Source: Rhizobium sp. SL42
GTDB taxonomy: Bacteria > Pseudomonadota > Alphaproteobacteria > Rhizobiales > Rhizobiaceae
Direction: 5' to 3'
DNA: 64,000 nucleotides
Assembly: GCF_021729845.1 (NCBI RefSeq)
Contig: NZ_CP063397.1
Span: 1,502,001 to 1,566,000 of the forward strand
This document shows, piece by piece, positions 9,068 to 18,109 of this stretch. Numbering within the stretch: position 1 is the first letter of the stretch; every line of letters begins with the position of its first letter. The position numbers were made by a program, and so were the translations under genes. The notes beneath the pieces were generated by a model. It was not told the DNA's origin. It made no database searches and saw only the letters and a list, made by a program, of their open reading frames with translations.

Positions 9068-9946
9068 ATGGATAGCATTGCCGAAACCGCGCTTCCGTCC
9101 CTGGGCTCCTCTTCTCAACCCACCATAGGCTTGGCGCTTGGCGCCGGCGGTGCGCGTGGCTTTGCCCATGTCCCGGTGCTGGAAGTCTTCGACGAACTCG
9201 GCCTGAAGCCTTCGATCATCGCGGGATCCTCAATGGGAGCCCTGATCGGTGCGGCCTATGCCGCCGGCATGACCGGCCGAGACATCCGAGAATATGCGCT
9301 GCATCTGGCTGACAACCGTGCCCAGGTGCTGAACCGCCTCTGGGGCTTGCGCCCGGCCAGCATGCGCGACGCGCTCGGTGGCTTTCGCCTCGGCCAGTTC
9401 AACCTGCAGCGTGTGCTGCAAGCCTTCCTGCCGCCGGAAATCCCGACGCATTTCACCGGCCTTGGCATTCCCCTGAAGGTGATGGCGACGGATTATTACG
9501 GCCAGTGCGAGCAGCTCTGCGACCACGGCGATCTTTATGAGGCGCTCGCCGCCTCGGCCGCAATCCCGGCTTTGTTTGCCCCGGTCACCATCAAGGGCCG
9601 GCTGATGATCGACGGCGGCATCTTCAATCCGGTGCCTTATGATCTGCTGATCGGTCAGGCCGATATCATCATTGGCGTCGATGTTGTCGGCGCCCCGGAA
9701 GGCGACGGCTCCCTGATGCCCAATCGCATAGACAGCCTTTTCGGTGCCTCGCAACTGATGATGCAGTCGAATGTCGCGCTGAAAATGAAGATCTGCCAGC
9801 CAGACATCTACCTGCGCCCGGATGTCAACGCCTTCCGCGTGCTCGATTTTCTCAAGGCCCGCCAGATTTTCGAGGCATCCGACGGCCTGAAGGACGGCCT
9901 TAAGCGGGAGATTTCAGCCCGCATGGAAGATTTCGTCCGCCGCTGA
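9068..9946 (+). CDS. patatin-like phospholipase family protein (RssA-like)
   Basis: The 292-residue protein has the full patatin-type catalytic set: the oxyanion loop LGAGGARGFAHV, the nucleophile motif GSSMG at about residues 54-58, and the second dyad residue in IDGGIFNPVP near residue 182. There is no signal peptide, so it acts in the cytoplasm or at the inner membrane. Members hydrolyse acyl esters of phospholipids, but the substrate here is unknown. AAAAGGTG precedes the ATG at 9068. It may be the last gene of the rluB-rsmD transcript, 23 bp after rsmD, and is convergent with the antiporter gene. Confidence 0.9.
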   Translation: MDSIAETALPSLGSSSQPTIGLALGAGGARGFAHVPVLEVFDELGLKPSIIAGSSMGALIGAAYAAGMTGRDIREYALHLADNRAQVLNRLWGLRPASMRDALGGFRLGQFNLQRVLQAFLPPEIPTHFTGLGIPLKVMATDYYGQCEQLCDHGDLYEALAASAAIPALFAPVTIKGRLMIDGGIFNPVPYDLLIGQADIIIGVDVVGAPEGDGSLMPNRIDSLFGASQLMMQSNVALKMKICQPDIYLRPDVNAFRVLDFLKARQIFEASDGLKDGLKREISARMEDFVRR

Positions 9947-9964
9947 TCTGCCGGGGTCGCCCGG

Positions 9965-11773
9965 CTAGCTGTGCGGACCGGCCTCTTCTCCAACCATTGG
10001 CGCAACCGGGCGCTTCGGCTTGACCAGCGGTTCCGGCTTGACCGGCCGGTTGTGCAGCATGTCGCGTCCGGCCTGGATGCCTTCCTGTGCCTGGATCCGC
10101 AGCCGCTCCTCGTCGCGGCGGCGGATATCCTCACCGATATCATAGGCTTCGTCTTCCGAAACACCGAGGCCTTCCAGCGTCCGGCGCCCGAACAGCAGAC
10201 CGGATTCCAGGGTTTCGCGGATTTCATAGTCGACGTCGCGGGCACGAAGCGACAGGCTGTGAATACGGTCATAGGAGCGCACATAGAGCCTGACATCGGG
10301 ATATTCGCTGCGAATGAGGTCGACGATCGCGTCGGTCACTTCTTTTTTCTGCGTACAGACCGCGACGATCTTCGCCTTCTCGATGCCGGCGGCGCGCAGC
10401 ACGTCGATCCGCTTGCCGTCGCCGAAATAGATGCGGAAACCGAATTGCGCCGCCTGTCTCACGCGGTCGGCGCTGTCGTCGATGATGGTGACGTCGCGGC
10501 CGCTGGCAAGCAGGATCTGCGCGGCGATCTGCCCGAAACGCGAGAAGCCGACCATCAGCACATCCGCGCCGGCCCCTTCGAAATCCTCTTCCAGTTCTTC
10601 GCGGTCGCCGCTTTCGTCGGAGACCAGCCTCTTGGCCAACAGGGTCGCCAACGGGGTGAGCGCCATCGACAAGGTGACGATCGAGATCAGCAGCGACGAG
10701 GTCGCGCCGGACAGGATGCCGCTGGCGGCGGCCGTGGTGAACAGGACGAAGCCGAATTCGCCGCCCTGCGGCAGGAGCATGGCGATCCGGATGGCATCGT
10801 TGTGCGGCGATCCGGCGATCCGGCAGATGCTGTAAAGCACAGTCGCCTTCACCAACATCAGCACCGGCACGGTGAGCGTGATCAGCAGCAGGTTGTCGAC
10901 GATGACTTGGATGTCCATCGACAACCCGACGGCCATGAAGAACAGCGCCAGCAGCAAGCCGCGGAACGGCTCGATATCGGCTTCCAGTTCATGCCGATAG
11001 GAGGATTCCGCCAGCATCACGCCGGCGAGGAACGCGCCCATGGCCATGGAAAGGCCGCTGACCTGCATCAGGTATGCGGAGCCCAGAACGACAAACAGCG
11101 CCGCCGCGATCATCACCTCGCGGGCACCGGTCCTTGCGATCACCTGGAACAGCGGCGTCAACAGATAGCGACCGGCCAGGATCATCGCGACGACCGCGCC
11201 GACTGCCATGGCGATCTCGACAAAGGCGGACGTCCCCTGTTCTCCGCCATTGCCGTCGAGGATCGAGATCATCGCCAGCAGCGGCACGATGGCGAGGTCC
11301 TGGAACAGAAGGATCGAGAACGAGCGCTGCCCATGGCGACTATTCAGCTCGCCATTGTCATTGAGGATCTGCAGGGCAAACGCCGTGGACGACAGCGCCA
11401 GGCCGAAACCGGCGACGACGGCGCCGCGCCAGTCGAGAAGACCGGAAAGCAGGATCGCCCCGGTCATGGCAAGGCCTGTCAGGATGACCTGTGCAGATCC
11501 CAGTCCGAAAATGTCCCGGCGCATGTGCCAGAGCCGGCTGGGTTTGAGTTCGAGCCCGATGACGAACAACAGCAGGACGACGCCGAGTTCCGCCACCGCC
11601 AGGATGTCGCCCGATCCGGCGATCATGTGCAGCACCGGACCGATCACCACACCGGCGGCGAGATAGCCGAGAACCGTTCCCAGACCCAGCTTTCGAAACA
11701 GCGGGGCCGCGACAACGGCACCGCCAAGCAACAGCAGAGGCTGGGTGAAAAGCGCTTCGGTTGCGGTGGACAA
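9965..11773 (-). CDS. KefB/KefC-type monovalent cation:proton antiporter (CPA2) with TrkA-N domain
   Basis: The first 385 residues are a Na+/H+ exchanger-type membrane domain with about 12 hydrophobic segments (VLGYLAAGVVIGPVLHM near the start). A Rossmann RCK/TrkA-N domain follows from about residue 400 (VLMVGFSRFGQIAAQILL), and a charged C-terminal tail ends the protein. This is the architecture of glutathione-gated KefB/C potassium efflux systems. I placed the start at a TTG (11771-11773), because AAAGGAG sits 7-8 nt upstream of it; an in-frame ATG at 11794 lies on the wrong side of that ribosome binding site. The gene is divergent from pmbA. No KefF/KefG partner is visible. Confidence 0.9.
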   Translation of the reverse strand: MSTATEALFTQPLLLLGGAVVAAPLFRKLGLGTVLGYLAAGVVIGPVLHMIAGSGDILAVAELGVVLLLFVIGLELKPSRLWHMRRDIFGLGSAQVILTGLAMTGAILLSGLLDWRGAVVAGFGLALSSTAFALQILNDNGELNSRHGQRSFSILLFQDLAIVPLLAMISILDGNGGEQGTSAFVEIAMAVGAVVAMILAGRYLLTPLFQVIARTGAREVMIAAALFVVLGSAYLMQVSGLSMAMGAFLAGVMLAESSYRHELEADIEPFRGLLLALFFMAVGLSMDIQVIVDNLLLITLTVPVLMLVKATVLYSICRIAGSPHNDAIRIAMLLPQGGEFGFVLFTTAAASGILSGATSSLLISIVTLSMALTPLATLLAKRLVSDESGDREELEEDFEGAGADVLMVGFSRFGQIAAQILLASGRDVTIIDDSADRVRQAAQFGFRIYFGDGKRIDVLRAAGIEKAKIVAVCTQKKEVTDAIVDLIRSEYPDVRLYVRSYDRIHSLSLRARDVDYEIRETLESGLLFGRRTLEGLGVSEDEAYDIGEDIRRRDEERLRIQAQEGIQAGRDMLHNRPVKPEPLVKPKRPVAPMVGEEAGPHS

Positions 11774-11881
11774 ACGCGGTCTCCTTTGTGGCATGCCGTG
11801 CTCGTGAACGGGAAAAGCCCGAACCGCCCTTGATGCCCTCTGGAATGCACAATAAATGGTGCGGGAAGGAAAGGCCAAGCC

Positions 11882-13228
11882 ATGCCCAATGAAATTGATT
11901 CCGTCAATCTTCTCCAACGCGCCGAACAGCTCGTCGACCTGGCCCGCAAGGCGGGTGCCGATCGCGCCGATGCCGTCGTGGTGCGATCTCGCTCCAAGGG
12001 TGTCAGCGTCCGCATGGGCAAGGTTGAATCGACCGAAGCCTCGGAAAGCGATGATTTCTCCCTGCGCGTTTTCATCGGCAACCAGGTGGCCAGCGTCTCG
12101 GCCAATCCCGGCTTCGACCTGACGGCGCTGGCCGAGCGGGCAGTTGCCATGGCGAGGGTTTCGCCCGAAGATCCCTATGCCGGCCTGGCCGACGAACAGG
12201 ATCTGGCCCGCACCATTGCCGATCTTGAGCTTTACGATCCGACCGAAGTGTCGAGCGACAGCCTGCGCGAGAGTGCGCTTGCCATGGAAGAGGCCGCCCG
12301 CAGCGTCAATGGCGTCAGCAATTCGCTCGGCGCCGGCGCCTCTGCCGGCATGGGTGGCCTTGTTCTGGTCACCTCGCATGGTTTCTCCGGCAGCTATGCC
12401 GCATCGCGCTTTTCCCGTTCCGTTGGCGTGATTGCCGGCGAGGGGACCAAGATGGAGCGCGACCACGATTTCGACAGCCGCCTCTATTTCGCCGATCTCG
12501 ATGACGCCGAAGTGATCGGCCGGCGCGCTGCCGAGCGGGCGATCAAGCGCCTGAACCCGCGCCAGGTCCCGACCGCCTCCAACCTGACTGTTGTTTTCGA
12601 CCCTCGTGTCGCCCGCGGATTTGTCGGCACGATCGCAGGTGCGATCAATGGCGCATCCGTTGCCCGCAAGACCTCGTTCCTGCGCGACAAGATGGGCCAG
12701 CAGGTTCTGAAAGCCGGCCTCAACGTCACCGATGACCCGCTGAAGGTTCGCGGATCGGCCTCCCGGCCCTTCGATGGCGAGGGCGTCAGCGGCGAGCGCC
12801 TGACCATGATCGAGGATGGCGTGCTGAAGCACTGGTTCCTGTCGTCATCGGCTGCCCGTGAGCTGGGCCTGCGCACAAATGGTCGCGGCGCCCGTGGCGG
12901 CACCGCCGTTTCGCCGTCCTCGACCAATCTCGCGCTGGAGCCGGGCGACATCTCGCCCGAAGAGCTGATCCGCAATGTCGGCACCGGCCTCTACATCACC
13001 GACATGATCGGTCAGGGTGTCGATATGATCACCGGCGAATACAGCCGCGGCGCAAGCGGTTTCTGGATCGAGAATGGCGAACTGACCTATCCGGTGTCCG
13101 AGGTCACCATTGCCTCGAATCTCAAGGACATGTTCATGCGCGTCACGCTCGCCGATGACATCGACCGTAAGTTCGGCGTCGCGGCTCCAACGCTTGCCAT
13201 CGAGGGCATGACCCTTGCCGGGCTCTGA
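11882..13228 (+). CDS. pmbA: TldD/PmbA family protein, PmbA-type
   Basis: PmbA (TldE) partners with TldD, a zinc protease that matures small peptides such as microcin B17 and degrades CcdA in E. coli. The 448 residues match the PmbA subfamily in length. The sequence carries family segments SVRMGKVESTEASESDD and FDPRVARGFVG, and no HExxxH zinc motif, as expected because that motif is in TldD. TldD is not encoded in this window. The last 14 bases overlap the start of the next gene, which suggests translational coupling. Confidence 0.92.
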   Translation: MPNEIDSVNLLQRAEQLVDLARKAGADRADAVVVRSRSKGVSVRMGKVESTEASESDDFSLRVFIGNQVASVSANPGFDLTALAERAVAMARVSPEDPYAGLADEQDLARTIADLELYDPTEVSSDSLRESALAMEEAARSVNGVSNSLGAGASAGMGGLVLVTSHGFSGSYAASRFSRSVGVIAGEGTKMERDHDFDSRLYFADLDDAEVIGRRAAERAIKRLNPRQVPTASNLTVVFDPRVARGFVGTIAGAINGASVARKTSFLRDKMGQQVLKAGLNVTDDPLKVRGSASRPFDGEGVSGERLTMIEDGVLKHWFLSSSAARELGLRTNGRGARGGTAVSPSSTNLALEPGDISPEELIRNVGTGLYITDMIGQGVDMITGEYSRGASGFWIENGELTYPVSEVTIASNLKDMFMRVTLADDIDRKFGVAAPTLAIEGMTLAGL

Positions 13229-14057
13229 CGACAGCGGATCGCCAATCCCCACGGCTTTGGGCGATTTCGACTGGCAGGCTGATCTGGAACTGATCACGAC
13301 AGCCGCCCGCGAGGCCGGCCGTGTCGCGCTGTCGTTCTTCGGCCAGTCGCCGGAAGTATGGTGGAAGAACGAAGGCCAGTCGCCGGTCAGTGCCGCCGAC
13401 TACGCGGCCAATCTTTCGCTGGAGACGGTGTTGCGCAGCGCCCGCCCGAGCTATGGCTGGCTGTCGGAGGAGACGGATGACGATCCGGCGCGCCTCGCCT
13501 GCGAGACCCTGTTTGTCATCGACCCGATCGATGGCACCCGCGCATTCATCGCCGGCAAGAACACCTGGTGTGTCAGCGTCGCAGTCGTGCACAAGGGACG
13601 CCCTGTTGCCGGAGTTCTCGTCGCGCCGGCACTGGATGAGGAATTTGCAGCCGTCCTGAACGGGCAGGCCTCACGAAATGGCGCGGCGATCCGCGTCTCA
13701 TTGGCTCAAAGCGGCGGGCCGTTGAAGATCGCCTGTGCGCAGGACATGATCGCAGGATTTCAACCGACGATCCGCTCGCGCATCGAACGGGTCGAGCATG
13801 TTCCATCGCTCGCCTATCGACTGGCACTGGTGGCCGATGGCCGGATTGACGCAACGCTGGTCAAGCGCAATTCGCATGACTGGGATCTGGCAGCAGCCGA
13901 CCTGATCCTGTCTTGCGCTGGCGGAAGCCTGACCGATCTGGCCGGCGAGCCGCTGGTCTACAACAGGCCGGATGTCACCCATCCTGTCCTTGTTGCCGCC
14001 GCCAATCAGGTCTTGCCGGAGCTTTTGGGGACCCTTACCCCAATTGCCCGGAGTTGA
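13215..14057 (+). CDS. inositol monophosphatase / CysQ (3'(2'),5'-bisphosphate nucleotidase) family protein
   Basis: The 280-residue protein contains the metal-binding motif DPIDGTRAFIAG near residue 103 and the second family motif WDLAAADLILSCAGG near the C-terminus, both typical of the IMPase superfamily. A conserved SEETDDD acidic site lies between them. CysQ dephosphorylates PAP, while IMPases hydrolyse inositol phosphates; sequence alone does not separate these, though the rhizobial pmbA-waaA context is one in which I recall CysQ-like annotations. It overlaps pmbA by 14 bp and precedes the DUF4170 gene by 63 bp. Confidence 0.85.
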   Translation: MPGSDDSGSPIPTALGDFDWQADLELITTAAREAGRVALSFFGQSPEVWWKNEGQSPVSAADYAANLSLETVLRSARPSYGWLSEETDDDPARLACETLFVIDPIDGTRAFIAGKNTWCVSVAVVHKGRPVAGVLVAPALDEEFAAVLNGQASRNGAAIRVSLAQSGGPLKIACAQDMIAGFQPTIRSRIERVEHVPSLAYRLALVADGRIDATLVKRNSHDWDLAAADLILSCAGGSLTDLAGEPLVYNRPDVTHPVLVAAANQVLPELLGTLTPIARS

Positions 14058-14120
14058 CCTTTCAAATGAAATCGCGCAGATGAAACGTCTGCAAAAATTC
14101 TATGGGATGAAACCGAAACC

Positions 14121-14354
14121 ATGACCGAGTCCAGCGACAAGAAACAGCTTCTCCATCTCGTTTTTGGCGGTGAGTTGTCGAACCTCGAGCAGGTTCAGTT
14201 CCGGGATCTGAATGACCTCGATATCGTCGGTATCTTTCCGGATTACGCCAGCGCTCTGGTGGCATGGAAGTCCAAGGCACAGGCGACCGTTGACAATGCG
14301 CACATGCGTTATTTCATCGTCCACATGCACCGTCTGTTGAACCCGACCGAATAA
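14121..14354 (+). CDS. DUF4170 family small protein
   Basis: The 77-residue product matches the DUF4170 pattern as I recall it: an N-terminal LLHLVFGGEL segment, then a WKSKAQATVDNAHMRYFIVHMHRL core. It is soluble, with no signal peptide. In rhizobia this small gene sits directly before waaA, as here, so a link to lipopolysaccharide core assembly or its control is a guess from context. Its function is unknown. Confidence 0.85.
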   Translation: MTESSDKKQLLHLVFGGELSNLEQVQFRDLNDLDIVGIFPDYASALVAWKSKAQATVDNAHMRYFIVHMHRLLNPTE

Positions 14355-14519
14355 GTGGCGTCCGGCGCCGCGACCGTGCTCCCAGCCGTCGCCGCTATGA
14401 TAGACCCGCATCGAGGGTCACGTTTTTAACTCAGTCTTTGTGCATCTGTTGCTTTTTGCATGGCCCACTTTTCGAAAGGGCATATTGGCATTGTCGATGA
14501 AGATGAGCAGGTTTGGTCC

Positions 14520-15845
14520 ATGGCGCTAAGCGACGGTTTGGCAAAGATCGCTGTCGCCTCCTACGGATGGCTGGGGCTGGTTGCCTATCCGCTGTCTCGG
14601 CCGTTGCTTGCCTATCGTGCGGCCAAGGGCAAGGAAGACCGCGCGCGCCGCAACGAGCGTTTTGGTCACGCCAGTCTGGCTCGGCCCATGGGCCCCATGG
14701 TCTGGATCCATGCAGCCAGCGTGGGCGAAACCGTCGCGGTCGTGCCCCTGATGCGCGAGCTTCGCCGTCGTGATATCCATGTCTTGCTGACCACAGGCAC
14801 GGTGACCTCGGCGGAAGTCGCCCGCAATCGTCTGGGCGATACGGTCCTGCATCAATATGTGCCGCTCGACCTTCTGCCGGCCGTGCGCCGCTTTCTCGAT
14901 TACTGGCAGCCCGACGTGGCGATCGGCGTCGAATCCGAAATCTGGCCGGCGACCCTGATGGAACTTCATCGCCGCCAGATTCCGCAGATTCTTGTCAACG
15001 CCCGCATGTCGGATCGCTCCATCGATCGCTGGATGCGCTACAAGTCGGTGGCGGAAGCCCTGTTCGGCAAGCTCGCACTGGTCATTGCCCAATCCGACGT
15101 CGATGCTGAGCGGTTCCGCGATCTCGGGGCCTGGCCGGTCGGGATTTCCGGCAATATCAAGGTCGACAGCGACGCTCCGCCCTGTGACGAGGCAGTTCTG
15201 GCGCGCTACATGCAGCAGATCGGCACGCGCAAGACCTGGGCTTCCATCTCGACATTCGAGGGCGAGGAAAAGATCGCCGCCATGGTGCACCGCGCCCTGA
15301 AGGCGCATACCGGCCTTTTGTCGATCGTCGTGCCCCGCCATCCCGAACGCTCCGATGAGATCGAGGCGATGATGGTGGAAAAGGGCCTGAACGTCGCGCG
15401 CCGCACCCGCGGCGACGTGATCACGGCGGAAACCGATGTCTTCCTCGGGGATACGATCGGCGAAATGGGCCTCTATCTCCGCATGACCGATATCGCTTTC
15501 GTCGGCCGCTCCCTGTCTGCCGATGGCGGACAGAATCCGCTTGAGCCGGCCATGCTCGGCTGCGCGATCCTGTCCGGTCCGCAGGTCAGCAATTTTCGCG
15601 AGAGCTATCAGCGGCTGGTGCGCAACGGCTCCGCCCGTATCGTGCGCGATGCCGAGATGCTGGCCAAAGCTGTCCATTTTCTCATGACCAACGATCTCGC
15701 CCGCACCAAGATGATGGAAGCGGGAACCGAGAGCATGCAGGAAATGCGCGGTGCGTTGACGGCAACGCTGAAAGCGCTGGAACCCTATATCAGCCCGCTT
15801 TCGGTCAAGGCCAAGCTTGAGCCGCGCACTGCCAGCCAGAGCTGA
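14520..15845 (+). CDS. waaA: 3-deoxy-D-manno-octulosonic acid transferase (lipid A Kdo transferase)
   Basis: WaaA (KdtA) adds Kdo to the lipid A precursor at the inner face of the cytoplasmic membrane. It is a GT-B glycosyltransferase with an N-terminal membrane-associated helix (VASYGWLGLVAYPL). Conserved segments include WIHAASVGE with the catalytic Glu, VESEIWP, and GGQNPLEPA for CMP-Kdo binding. I chose the ATG at 14520, giving 441 residues, close to the family length; the frame is also open from an ATG at 14460, and neither has a strong ribosome binding site. It is followed by a HAD phosphatase gene and lpxK, all in lipid A-related order. Confidence 0.93.
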   Translation: MALSDGLAKIAVASYGWLGLVAYPLSRPLLAYRAAKGKEDRARRNERFGHASLARPMGPMVWIHAASVGETVAVVPLMRELRRRDIHVLLTTGTVTSAEVARNRLGDTVLHQYVPLDLLPAVRRFLDYWQPDVAIGVESEIWPATLMELHRRQIPQILVNARMSDRSIDRWMRYKSVAEALFGKLALVIAQSDVDAERFRDLGAWPVGISGNIKVDSDAPPCDEAVLARYMQQIGTRKTWASISTFEGEEKIAAMVHRALKAHTGLLSIVVPRHPERSDEIEAMMVEKGLNVARRTRGDVITAETDVFLGDTIGEMGLYLRMTDIAFVGRSLSADGGQNPLEPAMLGCAILSGPQVSNFRESYQRLVRNGSARIVRDAEMLAKAVHFLMTNDLARTKMMEAGTESMQEMRGALTATLKALEPYISPLSVKAKLEPRTASQS

Positions 15846-15872
15846 TCACCACTGCCTTTGAGGGATGCCGAT

Positions 15873-16580
15873 ATGAACGCCAAGCCAGAGATTGCCGGTA
15901 TCCTTTTCGACAAGGACGGCACGTTGCTCGATTTCGACGCGAGCTGGGGTCCGGTCAATCGCATGGTGGCGCTGATGGCAGCCGATGGCGAACAGGCCTT
16001 GGCCGATCGGCTTCTGGCTGCCTGCGGCATGCATCCCGTCTCGGGCGACATCGTTCCCGACAGCCTGTTTGCCTCCGGCAACACCCGCGAGATCGCCGAG
16101 GGCATGATCGCCGCCGGTTCACCGCTGGCGCTGTCGGATCTCGTGCCGCGCATCGACGACTGCTTTGCCGAAGCGGCCCAGCTTTCGGTGCCGATCACCG
16201 AGCTTCAGCCGCTGTTTGCCCGGCTGCACGGGCGCGGTCTGCGCCTCGGCATTGCCTCGAGCGACAATGAGCGTTCGATCCGGGTCGCGGCCGATCGTTT
16301 CGGCATAACCCAGTATGTCGATTTTGTCGCCGGCTATGACAGCGGCCATGGCGCCAAGCCGGAAGCCGGCATGGTGCTCGGCTTCTGCGCCGCGACCGGC
16401 CTTACTCCCGCGCAGGTCGCCGTCGTTGGTGACAACAATCACGATCTGCACATGGGCCAGAATGCCGGCGCGGGCTTGAAGATCGGCGTTCTGTCCGGCA
16501 CGGGGTCGCGCGAGACGCTGACGCTTGCCTCCGACATGGTTCTTTCCGACATCACCGAGCTTGAAGCGGTGCTCGGCTGA
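15873..16580 (+). CDS. HAD-family hydrolase (phosphoglycolate phosphatase-like)
   Basis: The 235-residue protein has the HAD signature FDKDGTLLDFD at its N-terminus, with the nucleophilic Asp. Motif II is GIASSD, and motif IV is VVGDNNHDLHMG. The cap domain between residues 20 and 100 is helical, as in Gph-like enzymes. I chose the ATG at 15873 because GAGGG is 8 nt upstream; an ATG at 15858 overlaps that site. It lies between waaA and lpxK, which are adjacent in the rhizobial order I recall. The context would suit a sugar-phosphate or Kdo-phosphate substrate, but the sequence does not show this. Confidence 0.88.
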   Translation: MNAKPEIAGILFDKDGTLLDFDASWGPVNRMVALMAADGEQALADRLLAACGMHPVSGDIVPDSLFASGNTREIAEGMIAAGSPLALSDLVPRIDDCFAEAAQLSVPITELQPLFARLHGRGLRLGIASSDNERSIRVAADRFGITQYVDFVAGYDSGHGAKPEAGMVLGFCAATGLTPAQVAVVGDNNHDLHMGQNAGAGLKIGVLSGTGSRETLTLASDMVLSDITELEAVLG

Positions 16581-16709
16581 CCCGTTTTGTTTCCATTTGA
16601 TACACCGATGCTTGACCTTCTGACGCGCGCAAGGCTTCTTGTTGCTCGCTGGGATAGCGGGAGGAGCCGTTCATCCCGGCGGGGCGACCGCGTGGGGGGC
16701 AAGGGCAGG

Positions 16710-17744
16710 ATGGTTTCGGAAGCACCGCCTTTCTGGTGGACGAAGATGGATTGGCAAGCGCGCTGCCTGCGGCCGGTCGCCTTTGTCTATGGGCGGATTG
16801 CAGCAAGCCTGATGAACCGTCGGCGCCGCCATGCCGTCGCTGTGCCGGTCATCTGCGTCGGCAATTTTACCGTCGGTGGTGCCGGCAAGACCCCGACCGC
16901 GATCGCCATTGCCCGTGCCGCCAAGGCAAAAGGCCTGAAGCCTGGGTTTCTGAGCCGTGGCTATGGCGGCTCGCTCGATGTGACGACCGTCGTCGATCCG
17001 CAGCATCATCGTTCGTCTGCCGTCGGGGATGAACCCCTGCTGCTCGCCCGCGAGGCGCTGACCGTGATTTCCCGTCGCCGCGTGGCGGGCGCCGAACGCC
17101 TGGTGGCGGAGGGCGTCGATCTGATCATCATGGACGACGGCTTCCAGAGTGCGCGGTTGAAGGTCGATTTTGCCCTTATTGTCATCGACACCGTCCGCGG
17201 CATTGGCAATGGCTGCACCGTTCCGGCCGGGCCCGTGCGTGCGCCCATCCGCACCCAGATGCGCCATCTTGATGCCATCCTGAAGGTTGGATCGGGCAAT
17301 GCCGCCGATGCATTGGTGCGTCAGGCGTCGCGCGCCGGAAAGCCGGTTCTGGTCGCCAATGTGAAACCGCGCGATGCGCATGACCTGAAGGGCAAGCCCG
17401 TGCTCGCCTATGCCGGCATTGCCGATCCGGGCAAGTTCTATCGCACGCTGGAGGAGGTCGGGGCCGTGATCGCCGATCGCCAGGGCTTCCCCGACCATCA
17501 TCATCTCGCGGATGACGAAATCGCCGATCTTCTGGAGCGTGCGGACAAGCAGGCACTGCGGCTCGTGACCACGGCCAAGGACCAAGTGCGCCTTGTCGGC
17601 GGCCATGGTCAGGCAGCAATGCTTGCCGAAAGATCGGTCGTGGTCGAAATCGACATGGCCTTTGACGATCCTAAAGCCCCGGATCAGATCATCGACAAGG
17701 CATTCGTCGCCTGCCGGACGCGCAGGCTTGCTGCGAAAGCCTGA
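16710..17744 (+). CDS. lpxK: tetraacyldisaccharide 4'-kinase
   Basis: LpxK phosphorylates the 4' position of the lipid A precursor, the step before Kdo addition by WaaA. The Walker A motif is VGGAGKTPT (about residue 56), followed by LSRGYGG, and the catalytic region includes [11 protein letters not shown] hydrophobic N-terminal segment fits its inner-membrane association. I start it at [10 protein letters not shown] (16710), which matches the N-terminus I recall for rhizobial LpxK; the upstream open frame to 16587 lacks such similarity. Length is 344 residues. It is convergent with the DUF2093 gene, 3 bp away. Confidence 0.94.
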   Translation: MVSEAPPFWWTKMDWQARCLRPVAFVYGRIAASLMNRRRRHAVAVPVICVGNFTVGGAGKTPTAIAIARAAKAKGLKPGFLSRGYGGSLDVTTVVDPQHHRSSAVGDEPLLLAREALTVISRRRVAGAERLVAEGVDLIIMDDGFQSARLKVDFALIVIDTVRGIGNGCTVPAGPVRAPIRTQMRHLDAILKVGSGNAADALVRQASRAGKPVLVANVKPRDAHDLKGKPVLAYAGIADPGKFYRTLEEVGAVIADRQGFPDHHHLADDEIADLLERADKQALRLVTTAKDQVRLVGGHGQAAMLAERSVVVEIDMAFDDPKAPDQIIDKAFVACRTRRLAAKA

Positions 17745-17747
17745 CGA

Positions 17748-17978
17748 TCAGCGAGACTGGTTCGGCAATGCCCCGGCGCGTTTTTCCGCATCAAGCGAAG
17801 CCGCCGCATCCACATAGGCTTCCTGCCGCGCCACGCTCCAGTATTTCAGTTCGTCGATCAGGATCGGCCGGCCGGTCATGGCGCAGACGACATGGCTGCC
17901 GGGCGCCAGAATCTGGAAGTCCGCGTCGAGATAGCGGATCTTGGCCTCGCGGTTGCCGCTGCCTTCGAAACGGTTCAT
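17748..17978 (-). CDS. DUF2093 family small protein
   Basis: The 76-residue product (MNRFEGSGNREAKIRYLDAD...) has the short conserved core GSHVVCAMTGRPILIDEL characteristic of DUF2093. AGGAGACAACAG immediately before the ATG at 17978 is a strong ribosome binding site and fixes the start. There is no signal or membrane segment. It is placed between lpxK and mutL, as in other rhizobia. Function unknown. Confidence 0.88.
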   Translation of the reverse strand: MNRFEGSGNREAKIRYLDADFQILAPGSHVVCAMTGRPILIDELKYWSVARQEAYVDAAASLDAEKRAGALPNQSR

Positions 17979-18109
17979 CTGTTGTCTCCTGCGCCTGTCA
18001 CGGTACTGCAATACAGCGCCCTCCGGGCGATTTCTAGAGCCGGCCGCGGAAAACAGCATGCCTGCTTTGCCACGGCAAATACGCGCCAGCCATGCTGCGA
18101 TGACCCGTC

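Noticed and set aside
9971..11833. 620-codon plus-strand open frame opposite the antiporter gene
   Set aside because: The minus-strand protein has clear antiporter and TrkA-N domains; the plus frame is Asp/Arg/Gln-rich without domains.
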